A DNA stretch of 64,000 bases from Oasisia sp. SBJ-2009 (taxonomy: Eukaryota; Annelida; Polychaeta; Sabellida; Siboglinidae), in contig OZ024862.1 of the NCBI GenBank assembly GCA_964017155.1, positions 34,265,191 through 34,329,190 on the forward strand, given 5' to 3'. A program made the translations under genes and the position numbers. The notes below the pieces were generated by a model that did no database searches, was not told the origin of the DNA, and saw only the letters and a list, made by a program, of their open reading frames with translations. Position 1 is the stretch's first letter; the number at the start of each line of letters is the position of its first letter. Positions 35,000 to 64,000 of this stretch are shown piece by piece.

Positions 35000-36935
35000 T
35001 GAAGCTGTTGGAACAATTCTTCCTAAGAGCACCCGATCTTTTTTCTGAGAAGTGGTTGCTGTAGTCTTCACCGAGCTATTCCTCATCCAGATCCTGTTGC
35101 AATCCTTGGTGTCATTTCTGCAATTATAATTCAGGATGACAATGACTTTTACAATGAATTAAAAAATTATAGAATAGTGTTAATTTTTAATTTACCCTGT
35201 AAAACAATCAATCACATAATAATGTTTATTATAATTCAGATAAGTTGTGTTTACCCCAATGAATGCTGCAGGGCCTACAACTAAACTGGATATTATTAGA
35301 AACAACTGGAATGTAGGAAAGGTATAATGAAGTCACTGTAATATAATAAATTATTGAAACAGCATGTATAATTTCAAATGCAATGATCATGATACGTCAA
35401 GTACAAAACAAATTAGGCAGAAGATGGTCTTTGTGATTTAGTACTCAGTGTTACATAAACCTTACTTCTGACTATTATAGTCTTAATAAAAATTAAGTCA
35501 AAGAGTAATAAATTGCAATTACCTGTAGAAGTTGCAAACTGTTAAATCAATGATCTTTTAATCCACACACCAAAGCCAGGAGCTGTCTTCCCTATCTAAG
35601 ACACAGCTTGATATGAGGTCTGAAAATTCAAACCCTATACACTTGTATAACTACAAGCCAGCAGCTGCCAAGCAGAAGCCTGAAACAATATACACTGTAT
35701 ACTGCCCAATTTGTTAGGGGTAATTATCCCACTAATTGCTCAACTCCAGGGGTAAAAATGTCCTCCTGGGACAACCCACTTGGACAGAGCCACAACACTC
35801 ATTTGATGTCAGCAGGGGAGCTTTTAAGCACATCAGACAAGCCCTTGCAATCAAGGATGTTGAAACTAGGCACAGGGTAGGGGAAAATAAATAAATAATG
35901 AAGTAACTCTAACCAACTTAGGTAGTGCCACCAACTAAGTGTCAGAAGGGAAAGTCATGCAGTAATAATTTGAATTAGTCACTGGGTAACATATCTGGAT
36001 TTTGGTTCTATTAGAAGTTAACTATTATTTAAACATATACTCCAGATTTCAAGTTACATATTTCGAAATATTGAGCACAATATTGGTGATCAGCAGTTAT
36101 AATTAATAATTTATAATAGAGTCTACAACTTAATTAATCAGTATCTGCATCAACAGTTGTAAAAATTATACAGTGTATGTGTGTGTGTGTGTGCGTGTGC
36201 TTGTGCGTGTGTGTGTGTGTATGTTTATATTACATATATTTTTATATATGACATGTGTCAGTGTAGATACTAATTCATTAATATATATATAAATAATTAT
36301 TAGAACTTTTATATATATACCCGTATGTAATGTAAGTGGATGTAAGCACCGTATCTTCTCTGTTTATTGTTTGCCATGTTTCGACATCTGTTAGATTTAC
36401 AATATGTAAAATTAGAAAAATACTCTATTTCATTTACTCAAAAATACCTTATCCCTGTGAGACAGTGTTAGGTACATAATAAATGCAACCACATGTCAGA
36501 GAATGTATGTGCATAATTATTCTTTAAAAAGAGAGGGCTATTTCTTTGAGCAGATACATGTGTGAGGTTATTAATAGTTAATGGTAAACGTATACTTGAT
36601 TCCTTTTTGGTAAATTTGGCACAATGTTGGTTTAGGGTGGTTGACCAACTTTGGTATGTATATAGTTATAAATGGATAACAAAATTAATGTCCATTCCTC
36701 AAAACTATATTACATATGTGACACAATTATAATGTATGAATAATTGTCGTTATTTGCCAGTGTATATTTGTTAAAGAGCAATATTTTACTTTGATTGACC
36801 TAATAAATGCACCCGATTAATCTAATTGACATATTTCATAGTAATTGTACTTTAACTAATAACTATAACAATAACATATATATATAACTATATATGCTAA
36901 TTGTATCATGCTTTATATGAATTTGTTTGGGTAAA
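35000..36935. other. core of the 5.2-kb transposon, nothing recognised
   Basis: AT-rich unique sequence without a recognisable transposase or other gene on either strand. Confidence 0.5.
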
Positions 36936-36939
36936 AAAT

Positions 36940-37125
36940 AGAATTTGGCCAACATATTGCCCCAATGTTGGCCTAATATTGGCACTACGTTGATTTAGGG
37001 TTGTTGGCCCAATGTCAGTTGGTTGATATTTGTGTACAAAATGGAATTGCATAATTATGTGTATCAGATCAGTAACTGAACCATCACCGTACCATCGTTA
37101 TAATATTAAACTCAATTAATTTGTG
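36940..37125. repeat. internal diverged copy of the right-arm segment
   Basis: TTGGCC units followed by GCATAATTATGTG, CTGAACCATC and TATTAAACTCAATT match the arm segment at about 38520-38640 in the same orientation. Confidence 0.75.
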
Positions 37126-37129
37126 TCTA

Positions 37130-37476
37130 CAGTGTGTGTGTGTGTGCGTGCGTGTGTGTGTGTTTATGTGGTGTGTTTATGTATGTACATGGTATATGTT
37201 GGTTGTATATGTGTGTAAGTGTGTGTGTATACCTGTGTGTGCATCTGTGTGTATATGTATGTACACCCATATATGTGTGTGCTTATGTATGTGTACGTGT
37301 ATGAGTGTGTGTATGCATACATGTTTGTGCATAACTGTACTTGTGTGCATGTGTATATGTGGTGTGTGTGGTGTTTATATGTTGTCTATGTGTGTGTATG
37401 TGTGTGTGTTGGTTGTCTACATGTGTATACCTGCGAATCGATCCTTGTGTTGCATGCATATGTACCCATACATGTG

Positions 37477-37556
<80 letters not shown>

Positions 37557-37660
37557 CACATGTATGTGCATATGAGTGTGTGAACATGAGTGTGCACATT
37601 TGTGTTTATGCATACATAGGTGTGCATATGTGTGTTTATGAGTGTGTGCTTGTGTGTGGG
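37130..37660. repeat. GT-rich tract with a (TA)n core
   Basis: Irregular TGTGTATG repeats with pure (TA)n at 37486-37552. Confidence 0.92.
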
Positions 37661-38756
37661 TGTATTTAAGTGTAGGGATGTGACGGTATCATATGTTATG
37701 AGCAGTTCCATATTAATAAACCATTATTTAAAACCAAGATCAGTGTGCTATATAAGAAACGTGTAGCTCCTAAACACAAGACCAAAAAAATATGTTCGTT
37801 AAGCCAATTAACGCTGGCTGAACATAAAAACCAGATACACATATTAAGCTTACGTTGGCCCAACACAACGCTGGCCCAACACAAAAAACACATACTGCAC
37901 ATAAGAAGCTTACGTTGGCCCAACATTGGGCCAACGTTGGCCCAATACAAAACCAATGTTGGCTGAACGTTGGATTATAATTAGCCAACGTTGGTCCAAT
38001 GTTGGTCCAACTAGCGAAATGACGTTGGCCCAACGTATGTTGCCAACGTTGGCCCAATGTAAAATGCCAACGTTGGCCCAACATTGGATTATAATTCGCC
38101 AATGTTGGCCCAACGTTGGCCCAACATGTTGGGCCAACGTAGGGCCAACGAGCAAAATGACGTTGGCCCAACGTATTTTGCCAACGTTGGCCCAATGTAA
38201 AATGCCAACGTTGGCCCAACGTTGGATTATAATTTGCCAACGTTGGCCCAACGTTTGTCCAACATGTTGGGCCAACGTAGGGCCAACGAGCAAAATGACG
38301 TTGGCCCAACATATGTTGCCAACATTGGCCCAATGTAAAATGCCAACGTTGGCCCAACGTTGGCCCAACGTTGGATTATAATTTGCCAACGTTGGCCCAA
38401 CGTTGGCCCAACATGTTGGGCCAACGTAGGGCCAACGAGCAAAATGACGTTGGCCCAACGTATTTTGCCAACGTTGGCCCAATGTAAAATGCCAACGTTG
38501 GCCCAACGTTGGCCCAACGTTAGCCCAAATTTGTATAACTGAAAATTTAACTGTATAATTATGTGGATTGTGTCATTAATTGAACCACCGCTGTACCAAC
38601 ATTAATAATATCAAACTCAGTTTATTTGAAATTTATGTTGGCGGTACATCGTTGGCCCAATGTTGGCCCAACGTTGTTCACCCAACGCCAACATTATGCC
38701 AACGGTACCATAGTTGGGCCAACATTGGGCCAACGTAGGCTTGCTATCTGGGACCA

Positions 38757-40287
38757 CTCTCTGTTCACGGCATGTAAGGAATTTTAAAATCCAGGCATGT
38801 ATTTTGTTGTTGATGCCATATCTTTTTAATTTGTTTAGGAGCCGGTTATGAGGGACAGTGTCGAATGCTTTTGAGAAATCCATTATGATCATGTCTATTT
38901 GTGATTTATTATTTAGAGATTTGGATAGGTCATGTGTTGTGAGTATTAACTGGGTTTCAGTCGAGTGTTTACTGAGGAAGCCATGTTGTTTGTCAGACAA
39001 AATTGAGTGTTGGTCAAGGTGGTCCATTATGTTGGAGTAGATAATGTGTTCAAGGAGTTTGCAGCATATTGAAGTTAGGGAGATGGGACGGTAATTTGAT
39101 GGAAGAGTTCGATCTCCCTTCTTAAAGATTGGGGTGATGTTGGCTTGCAGCCATGAGAGGGGAAGTTCACCTGTGGTGATTGATTTTTGGAAGATTACTG
39201 TAAGGGCTGGGGCTAATTCATTGGCAGCAAGTTGTAATATTCTTGCTGGTACGTCATCGGGTCCTGTTGATTTGCTTGTTTTTAATTCGTTTAATAATTT
39301 GGCTACTCCCTTTGCTGTGATGGTAATGTCAGGCATAGCTGGTACGTTTGAGTATGGTTCTTTGGGAAAGTTGGTGTTTTCTTTTGTGAAAACTGATTTG
39401 AATTGGTCATTGAGGATCTCTGCTTTACGTTTGCTGTCTGATTCTGTTTGGTGGTCTTTAGTTAGGGTTGGTATTCCAATGGTGTCAACTTTTAAGCTTT
39501 TGATGTAGGACCAGAATCGTTTTGCTGAGTCTGAACAGATTGATGCAATATACCGTCTGTGGGCCTTTCTTGTTTCTGTGTGTGCATTTTTGCGTGCCTT
39601 ACAAAATTGTTCATGACTGGCTTGGTTTCTGTGTATTTTATGGGTGTTAAAGGCTCTTTGTTTACGTTTGTGCAGTCGTTTTATACGTCTATTTATCCAT
39701 GGTGTTTGGTTTCGTTTTGTTATTATCTTCGTCGGAATGTGGGAGTTCATTGCTGAAGTAAGGGCAGTTTGGAATTCTGTATACATTTCATCAACTGTTT
39801 TTGTGGACATATCCTTGGTTGCAAAATTGTTGCTCCATTTGAGCAGATCTTCTTTTAGTGCTTGGGTATTGGCTTTATGGTACATGTATATTTTGCGTGG
39901 TTCTTGCTTGATGACTCTGGGTTTGCAGCTGGTTATGATTATTGGGATTCCGTCATGGTCACTTATTCCTGGTACTATTGTTGATCTTTCAACAAGGGTA
40001 GGGTTAGTTGTGAAGAACAAGTCCAAGGTGTTATTTATTCTAGTGGGTTCACGTACTATTTGTTCCAGTCCAAAGTCGTTTGAGATTTCTAGTAGGATTT
40101 TAGATAGTCCGGGGGCAGTTCCACCTGGTTTGGGGCTGAGTATATCCCAGTCTATATCGGGAAGATTGAAATCTCCTCCTAGCCATGTGTTCCTTATTTG
40201 AGTGTTTAATTTTGTTGATAGATTCTCGTAGTTCATGCATATATTCACTTGTGTTGCCAAATTGGGGTGATCTATAGAATGCACCAA
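38757..40287 (-). pseudogene. LINE endonuclease end and RT N-terminal half
   Basis: Continues from GGDFNLPD through RT motifs up to CREQRVV, where the DNA transposon interrupts the frame. The open frame runs about 140 nt on into the inserted element, which is not LINE sequence. Confidence 0.88.
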
Positions 40288-41059
40288 TTGTAATGTCTTT
40301 CGTTCCTTGAATTTTGATTGTGACCCAGATTATTTCGCAGTTGCTATTAAGGTCTGTTCTGTGGGTTCCTATTAGGTCAGATTTTAGTGCTATCAGGACC
40401 CTTCCTTTGGAGTTGTCAAAGTCTCTGTCTTTACGGATAACTGAGTAGTTGGGAGGGAACAGTTCACTGCTGTTAACTGAGCTGTCGAGGTGTGTTTCAG
40501 TGCCAATGATTATGTCAGGGTTGTAGTTTTCTATGCACACAGCAAGGTCTGAAATTTTATTTCTGATGCTACAAAAGTTTATTACCATGGTTTTTATGGG
40601 TTGTCTTTTAGTACTAGTAGGTGCTTCCTGGGTGTGTTTCTTAGTTTTATCTGTTTTACTTTTACCTGATCTTGTGTTATTAAAATTATTGTTTTTGGTA
40701 TTATCCCTTTGTTTGTATGGAGAAGACGTGGCTAGAGGTGGGCTTAGCGGTTCGCTGCAATCAGAAGTGGAGATGTCTGACAGGACTGAAAAGCTGTTTG
40801 TTAGCTCTAGGGTAGAATTTGAGAAGAGTGAACTGGCGAAGTTGGGGATACCGCACTGGCAGCAAATCCATGAGACTTGACTATTTTGGAGGGCATTATA
40901 TGCTATTGTTGACATTCCCATGCAGTCTACATGGCACCATGAATTGCAGTGGTCGCAGCAAGTCGCTCGCTGGTCCCACCTTGCTGCTTTTTTACAGATT
41001 GCACAGGGGAATTTAGGCTGGTATGGACCAGGGTTAGGGTTAAGGTCACCAGCTTGCAT
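40100..41059 (-). pseudogene. LINE ORF2 N-terminal part (PHD finger, endonuclease)
   Basis: 319 residues from the PHD finger into the endonuclease. A frameshift near 40,190-40,215 moves the frame before the GGDFNLPD motif, so the protein is broken. Confidence 0.85.
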
Positions 41060-41339
41060 AAGAATTAAGATGGCGAAACATGTTGGATGTTTTTGGTTTA
41101 GGGATGTTATCTTGTAAAAGTTGTTGGATTTCTAACCTGCTGTGGTGTTTGTGGTTGCTGGAAAGTACTTGTACTCAAAGTCGGGGGACATTACCAAGGC
41201 AGTACTAATCAAACTTTCACCACGGTTTCCATAGGTTTTCTGTTCTCGTTCTACCCTACGTGTTAATCCACATAGTAGTAATATGCAGATGGCACAGTAG
41301 TTCATCTTGGATTGTGTATAAAATGTCAATCAATATTAA

Positions 41340-42420
41340 AAAATAAAACTACAGTAATTATATAATCACAGTTGATATAGTAAAATAATGTTCATATAAG
41401 CATAGAGTTCTTGTAAAATTTCACATAAAATAAGTTTGTTAAAAAAAAATAGAATTGCTCTGATAAAAAATGTTTGATAAAAAAATATATATTTTTTTTT
41501 ACTGCTTTTAGTTTTTGCTTGTTTGATTTTTGTAAGTTTCTGTTTGTTTTTTAAACAAGCTACTGTATGTTAAACTGGGGAAAGTGCAGGGTTTGGGTTA
41601 GTGCAAACACAAACAGATAGAATAGGTAGGTGACAGGTAAAAAAAAAAAAATTATTTAATTAGTGTATGTTAGCCCTGGGCCAACTCAGGGCTTGAGGTA
41701 TGTTGAAAACACAAGGGTTACACCCGAAAAAAGGCCTGTTAGTCAAGCAACGGGAGAACAGAGGATGGGGTTTTAAGAATGTATAATGTATGTGTTATGT
41801 GCTGTATTTATTGTGTTTACTGAGTTGGTTTGGGGGTGATTTTGTTTCGCGCGCTTTAATTATTTGTTTACTTGTCCGCCATTTTGTTTGACAAATTTAG
41901 GGTGGTTGTTACGCAGAATAATTTATGGATCTATGACGTGGGAGCTGTTGATTTAAATTATATTTAGATGCCTGTTTAGTGGTTTTAGTATGTTAGCTCG
42001 TCCGTTAAGATTGGATATTGACAACAGCTATAATGTGCAGAAATTTGATATATTGTGCAGCGGGAAAAAAAGAGATCGACAACACCTGACGCATGCGCAT
42101 TCCCATCATAAGGACGTGGACTGGATAGTGATCTACTGTATATTTGTCAAAATCTGTGATTTATGTAATTATTATGCTATGAAAAGCTAACGGCCATCAA
42201 CAGTAGTTGTCCGGTTAACCTTTTATTTAATCTGTTGGATAAGACAGGTTTTACTGTATTAATTTTGCTAGATTGATTATTATTATTATATATTGTTATG
42301 ACTAATAGGTCATTTTAGTTAATTATATAGACAGTTTTTTTTATTAGACACATGCATTTTTACTATTTATTTTAAAATATTACCTCTGGGTAGTATTATT
42401 CTTATTGTATAATTTTTGAT
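41340..42420. other. intergenic, nothing recognised
   Basis: AT-rich sequence; no gene identified. Confidence 0.45.
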
Positions 42421-43311
42421 AACAGCATATTGTGAAGCCCCGCAAACAATTATAGATGTGGCGCTATATGAAATAAAATATTATCACAATAAAACTTATT
42501 ATTTCTTGCAGATCATAGTAATGATAATAATTAGTTATTATTATATTTTGTATAATTAATTATATTGCATCATGCGTACGAATGCAGTAAGTACACTTTA
42601 TAAATATAATTAGGGGAGACCGGGGCTAGTTGTAACAAAAACAACATATTTCAGGATTGCGGGAGGGTTTCGTAACCGATCGAAACTTTTTTTTATGCCA
42701 AAATGTCCTCACATATCTCCCGCAGTTAATTGGAGATAATTAATTGTCTGGGATATTTCACATTTACGGTATGATGTATTATATGAGGTGTCCTAAAGTG
42801 TTACAACTTGCCCCGTAACGGGGTAAGTTGTAACAGAGTACGGGGTAAGTTGTAACACGTATGTTTTACCATTGGGGTAAGTTGCAACACAACATAAAAT
42901 TACACAATTTATGCTACTGCTTTCTGTAAGCTATATACATTATTTGAGACTTAACAATAACGATGTATCATTGCATATACAGTATATGCCGTATTGGAGC
43001 TTTTAAACACAGTATCTGACCAAACAATACATAGTTTTATTACCAGAAATTGCAATAACAATCCTTTCGATTACAAATATGTGATGGTTATTTATATTTG
43101 CCAAAACACAGTAGGCCCAGTAATTAGTCGCATGTTTCAACTAAGTATCTGATGTAACGTATATTGTGAATGCAATGGGCAATTATGCACACTCGTTAGG
43201 TATTCCTTTCCACAATAAAATTTAAAAGAAAGATGAAAATCAAAATTAAAAACAAGCCTAGTATGACATATATCATCAGATCGGCAACGACAGGAACCTG
43301 ACGAATAAGGC

Positions 43312-43620
43312 CTACTCGCTGTCAGAGTCGCACAAGTGACACGGATTTGTGTCGTCGCCTGTGGTGCATTCAGTGTGTGCCCATCTGACACTGGATCCAC
43401 TGTTCATGCGACCTGCTGTCGGCGTAATTCTCGTCACATACTAAGCAGAACCATTCCACTGATTTTGTTTTCTTGACGAGAACTTTGCTTTTGCCTTTCG
43501 TGAGTGGCAGTTTTCGCTTACTACTGCATCCTGTAGCTCGCGCTGCTTTGCCTGTCTGTTTTCGAGCATTTTCCGGACTGGGGTATCGGTGGCGATCATC
43601 GTTTCCCCTCTCATACGTCC
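43312..43620 (-). pseudogene. C-terminal zinc-finger relic of a pogo/Tigger-like transposase
   Basis: Reads KTKSVEWFCLVCDENYADS then EQWIQCQ, and after a one-base frame change TECTTGDDTNPCHLCDSDSE and stop. The WxCxxC..W.QC..H.EC..CxxC pattern is the treble-clef tail found on many pogo-related DDE transposases. The DDE core is absent. Confidence 0.7.
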
Positions 43621-43682
43621 TCGGCCGAAGGTCTTTCGTGCAGGAACTATGGATAAGATAAATACATGTTTTTATTCCAGTC

Positions 43683-43787
43683 TCGTGTGTGTGTGTGTGT
43701 GTGTGTGTGCGTGTGCGTGTGCGTGTGCGTGTGCCCGTGTGCGCGTGTGCCCGTGTGCGCGTGTATGTATGTGGGTGCGTGTGTGTG

Positions 43788-43866
<79 letters not shown>
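43683..43866. repeat. (GT)n then (GA)n microsatellite
   Basis: Compound simple repeat inside the pogo-like element. Confidence 0.97.
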
Positions 43867-43870
<4 letters not shown>

Positions 43871-44884
43871 GTGTGCGTATAATGTATTATTATTTGCTAT
43901 TCGCCGCACATGTTAGCATTGTTATAAGTATTTCTGATAGTTCGACAGGGTAGCAACATGACACATGTCGATAATAATAATTATAATAATTAAGATAATA
44001 TAAGCGGCCTATAAAACCATACCTTTAAGAAATGAATTATGGAAACACAAACAGGTAATTTGAAGATGAGGACAAAATTAGGAAAAGTACTTTTTTTTTA
44101 AATGGCGTGGCTGGACGGCGTGTCGACGGATTCATGTGATATTACACGTGACATGCTCAAATCTATTGATGAATGTGCTGCCACCTTCTTGGTGAATTTG
44201 CATTAGCAGTTTTATCTGTAGGCTCTCTGTGGCATGATCTAACGGTGTTACAACTTGCCCCGAGATGAATGTTACAACTTACCCCGACCCGTCTTTTTCA
44301 TAAAACACGACATTGCATAAAATATTCTTCAAATCATGTTTAAAGGTTTATGTCAGAGTTACAATAATATACTCTTAAATACATCCATTAATGAAAAAGC
44401 AGAAAATATGAATTATGGATACACATACACTTAACTTGAAAATATTGAAACAAATCAGAATAGTACGTGTTTTCTTTAAAAACGGCATAAATTAATGGCG
44501 TGTCGACGGATTCGTGTGATATTACACATGACATGCTCAAATCTATTGATGAACATTCTGTCTTCTTGCAGAATAATTTGCATTAGTAGTTTTGTCTGCA
44601 AGCCCTCTGTTACAACTTACCCCTGTTACAACTAGCCCCGGTCTCCCCTACATGATTGGGTTAGAAAATAAAAGATAGTATGCACAGCTCACACCGACCA
44701 AGTCGACACTGCTACGTCATTCTGTTTCTAAAATGGCATAATCCATAGGCTCTTGATAGCTATGTGTTGTACATTTTTGTTCTGATAACCCGATGACGTT
44801 AAAAATATGATTGTTGTTGGAAGTTGTTACTTTTTATTAATTCTATTAGGCACATATCACCGAAGCGTTGACTTTTGTTTCCCT

Positions 44885-46040
44885 TTTTAATAGCAGTATG
44901 TTGTGAAGCGCCACAAAAATTATGATGCGGCGCTATATGAAATAAAATAATAATATTATTATCATACTTATAATGTCCTGTATATTATAGTGATGATAAT
45001 AATAATTAATTATCATTATTTATCATTAATAAATATTCGCGCGCACAAATGCGTCGTCTGACGGTATTTTATGTAAAGTTATAAAGATATTATAGCCATT
45101 TACTGTAACCACAGAGCTGCGTGTAGCCGCCGTCGAAGATGTCGATATGCCATCGAAATGTGCGCGTTTGTTTTGTCAATTTTCTTTGTTAAAGGAATGA
45201 AAGTAATTGTTCTTGTAATGTAGTGTATGTATATGTATGCAATATATGTGAGGATAAGCTTGGCGGCTGGTGGTGGCGGCCGTTTTCGTTTACACACTAT
45301 AGGTTTCTTAACCGATTGAAACTTTTGTCATGCCAAAGGTTCCCCACATATCTCCCGAAGATAAGTGGTTCATAATTAAATGCCTGGTTTATGTCACATA
45401 TTTGTGGCATAATGAGTTATATGAGGTGTCCTAAAGTATTACAAGTTACACCGGTATGGGGTATCTTGTAACAAAAATAACACATTTTAGGATTGCGGGT
45501 GGGTTTCTTAACCGGTCTAAGCTTTTGTCATGCCAAAGGGTCCCCACATATCTCCCGAAGATAACTGGTGCGTAATAAAATGCCTGGCTTATTACATATT
45601 TGTGGCATAATAAGTGATGAGGTGTCCTAAAGTGTTACAAGTTACCCAGGTACGGTAGTACCTCTTTTCCTTTAGCATGGCGTAATACTGTGACGTGTCG
45701 ATGGATTCACGTCATATTAGACATGACATGCTCAAATCTATTGATGAACATGCTATCGTCTTGCAGAATAATTTGAATTAGCAGTTTTGTCTGGAAGCCC
45801 TCTGTTACAACTTACCAGTGTTACAACTAGCCCCGGTCTCCCCTATGCACAAAGGACATCGCTATGGCATTTTGCTTCTAAAATGGCCATAGACTATCGA
45901 TGGCTATGTGTTCAAAAAAATTCTGTTAAACTGCTTACATTAAAAATATGATTGTTGTTGGAAGTTGTTACTTTTTATTAACTCGATTATTAGGCCCATG
46001 GCATATCACCGAAGCGTTGACTTTTGTTTTCCTTCAATTA
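44885..46040. repeat. tandem duplicate of the pogo-like element and its flanks
   Basis: Carries a copy of the element's left flank (44885-45060 matches 42424-42600), a shortened element (45296-45843, same right terminus, TA after it) and a copy of the right flank (45846-46040 matches 44649-44885). Two tandem copies of the CCGAAGATAA-containing subterminal segment lie inside. Confidence 0.75.
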
Positions 46041-46388
46041 CGTAATCATACTTGAAGATATAAAATGTAGCGTAATTGTCGTTAATGATGATGCCACCTG
46101 TCGAGCTGTCCGGGGAAATTGTCAACAGGCGGGCGCGAGGGGGACGCTGCAAGTTATCTTATTACTAACTATGTCACCCTCCTGCAATATGTGGGTCGCA
46201 CTGTGAAATCTGCAATTGAAATCTTTGCTATAGGTCAAGTAAATCGCTCCTATGTCGACATCGCCGCCGAAGGGATGAAAGGGGGATACGTCCTGGGCGA
46301 CGTCACCTCCATAGTTACGAACAGCAAACAGGAGAGACGACTAGCAACTTGAATGCACCCAGTCCAGATCTCCTTAAATAAGTAGTGA

Positions 46389-46640
46389 AATGGGACACGT
46401 GTCATCGTTCCCGAACCTGTTCTTGTACCTTAGGACGTTTCTCATCATCTGCGTGAGCGTGGCCTCGTGTGAGAGAAGCTACTCAAAGCTAAGACTCAAT
46501 AAGGGCCAAGAGTGAGTGACCAGTCATGCACTATTGTCAATCAAGCAAGAGTTGACCGCTGTCGTGGATTTCGTCGGCGTAACTGCCGAGTTCGCGTCAC
46601 TGAAAAGCAAGGACGGTCAAACTGTAGGAGATTCTGCGCT
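46389..46640 (+). pseudogene. hAT transposase C-terminal dimerisation relic
   Basis: FPNLFLYLRTFLIICVSVAS then CERSYSKLRLNKG matches the hAT dimerisation motif. After a frameshift, HALLSIKQELTAVVDFVGV continues the family pattern. An in-frame stop and the frameshift show it is dead. Confidence 0.75.
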
Positions 46641-47136
46641 CGAATCAAGTTCAGCCAACACGTACATCACTCTCGGTCTACCTGGTCTATCGTTGTTGTT
46701 GTTGTAGCTGTGGTAGGACGAGTTCGCAGTGAACGCATTTTGCATTGACAGTTGTCAACTTTCACCACTGTATATTATGTATTTTTGTGTGTTTTGTTTG
46801 CCGGCCACTGTTGAGGGTTTTGTTGGTAAGTTTTCAATATTAGTTCAGTAATTTGTTCGAGTTGCAACTGGTCCTCACATGTGAAACCACAACTCCAAAA
46901 CGTTCGGTCGGCCAGCAAGAACACGGTGTAGCACTGGGCCACCATGATGTCTTACGTACAACTACGTCTAACGTCGACTGGAACAGAGCGCACGCGCAAA
47001 GCGCCGTTACTCTTCAAATCGTCCCTAGCGGCTAAGTGCGTGTACTAGCTTGGCAGCGGGTTTGCCGAAATGGTAGGCGCGATTCTATCGTAGTCTAGTC
47101 CGCGTGTGTGCCTTACAATAGCCTGCTGCATTGGGG

Positions 47137-63872
<16,736 letters not shown>

Positions 63873-64000
63873 GTTAGAGGATGTGTCCTTGTGACTGAGA
63901 TAAGTTAGTGTGTCGTCTACCCCTACTGTACTGTTGTATGTATGACGACTCAGCTATGTATCATCTCCGAGCGAAATTACTGGGGAATAGCTGTACCTTA

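Larger units (their letters stand above)
42613..44648. mobile_element. TA-flanked pogo/Tigger-like DNA transposon relic
   Basis: Perfect inverted ends starting GGGGAGACCGGGGCTAGTTG, flanked by TA on both sides (42611-42612, 44649-44650). GTTACAACTTRCCCCG motifs recur inside in both orientations. A minus-strand zinc-finger relic of a pogo-type transposase tail lies inside, supporting Tc1/mariner-superfamily affinity with TA targets. 2,036 bp. Confidence 0.85.

Noticed and set aside
39559..40201. Plus-strand frames opposite the LINE
   Set aside because: Antisense to the RT and endonuclease; hydrophobic translations are a by-product of strand composition.
46140..46352. 77-residue plus-strand frame (GGREGDAASYLI)
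   Set aside because: No recognisable family, no splice context, and it lies beside a dead hAT relic; not enough support to call a gene.

Overview
The window is animal nuclear DNA: split genes with consistent GT-AG (and two inferred GC-AG) introns, abundant microsatellites and minisatellites, and nested transposons. The gene set (a eukaryotic single-chain urease with UreG, a secreted EGF/fucolectin/fibrinogen/kringle protein, Ro60) and the repeat style suggest a marine invertebrate. A lancelet is my first guess and a mollusc the alternative; neither can be proven from the sequence alone.

Left third (1-25,650): a head-to-head urease pair. A urease gene runs leftward from 15,202; seven exons are visible (N-terminal gamma and beta regions plus the start of the alpha linker) and the alpha catalytic domain lies off the left edge. 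A complete seven-exon ureG runs rightward from 16,045 to 25,554 and encodes 273 residues. The products would work together: UreG is the GTPase that delivers nickel to urease. Four minisatellite arrays in these two genes are built from exon-intron boundary sequence. The array in urease exon 7 has 47 copies of a 51-bp (17-codon) unit, stays in the urease frame and is predicted to add about 780 residues. The three ureG arrays (copies of the exon 3 donor, exon 4 donor and exon 7 acceptor) are not in frame and should be intronic. Transposons sit in urease introns: a TA-flanked element at 5.7-7.1 kb and a hAT element with an 8-bp target duplication at 10.8-12.9 kb that splits a 23-bp minisatellite.

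Middle (25.7-46.7 kb): a 22-bp minisatellite, an intronless Ro60 (TROVE/vWA) gene on the minus strand with a degenerate metal site, and a non-LTR retrotransposon on the minus strand (PHD finger, endonuclease, RT). A 5,226-bp DNA element with a 5-bp target duplication and long inverted arms of TTGGCCCAACG-type repeats interrupts the retrotransposon. Further right are a pogo/Tigger-like relic with TA target sites in a locally duplicated block, and a hAT transposase tail relic.

Right third (47.1-64 kb): eleven exons of one predicted secreted multidomain gene on the plus strand (signal peptide, EGF-like, FTP lectin, EGF-like, FTP lectin, the N-terminal half of a fibrinogen-like domain, kringle), continuing past the right edge. 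Reading frame and intron phase agree across all exons. A 6.3-kb Ty3/gypsy element with paired 540-bp LTRs, lacking its integrase core, is inserted in a (TA)n tract in the intron between the lectin and fibrinogen parts. Four copies of one tRNA-derived SINE family are scattered through the window.
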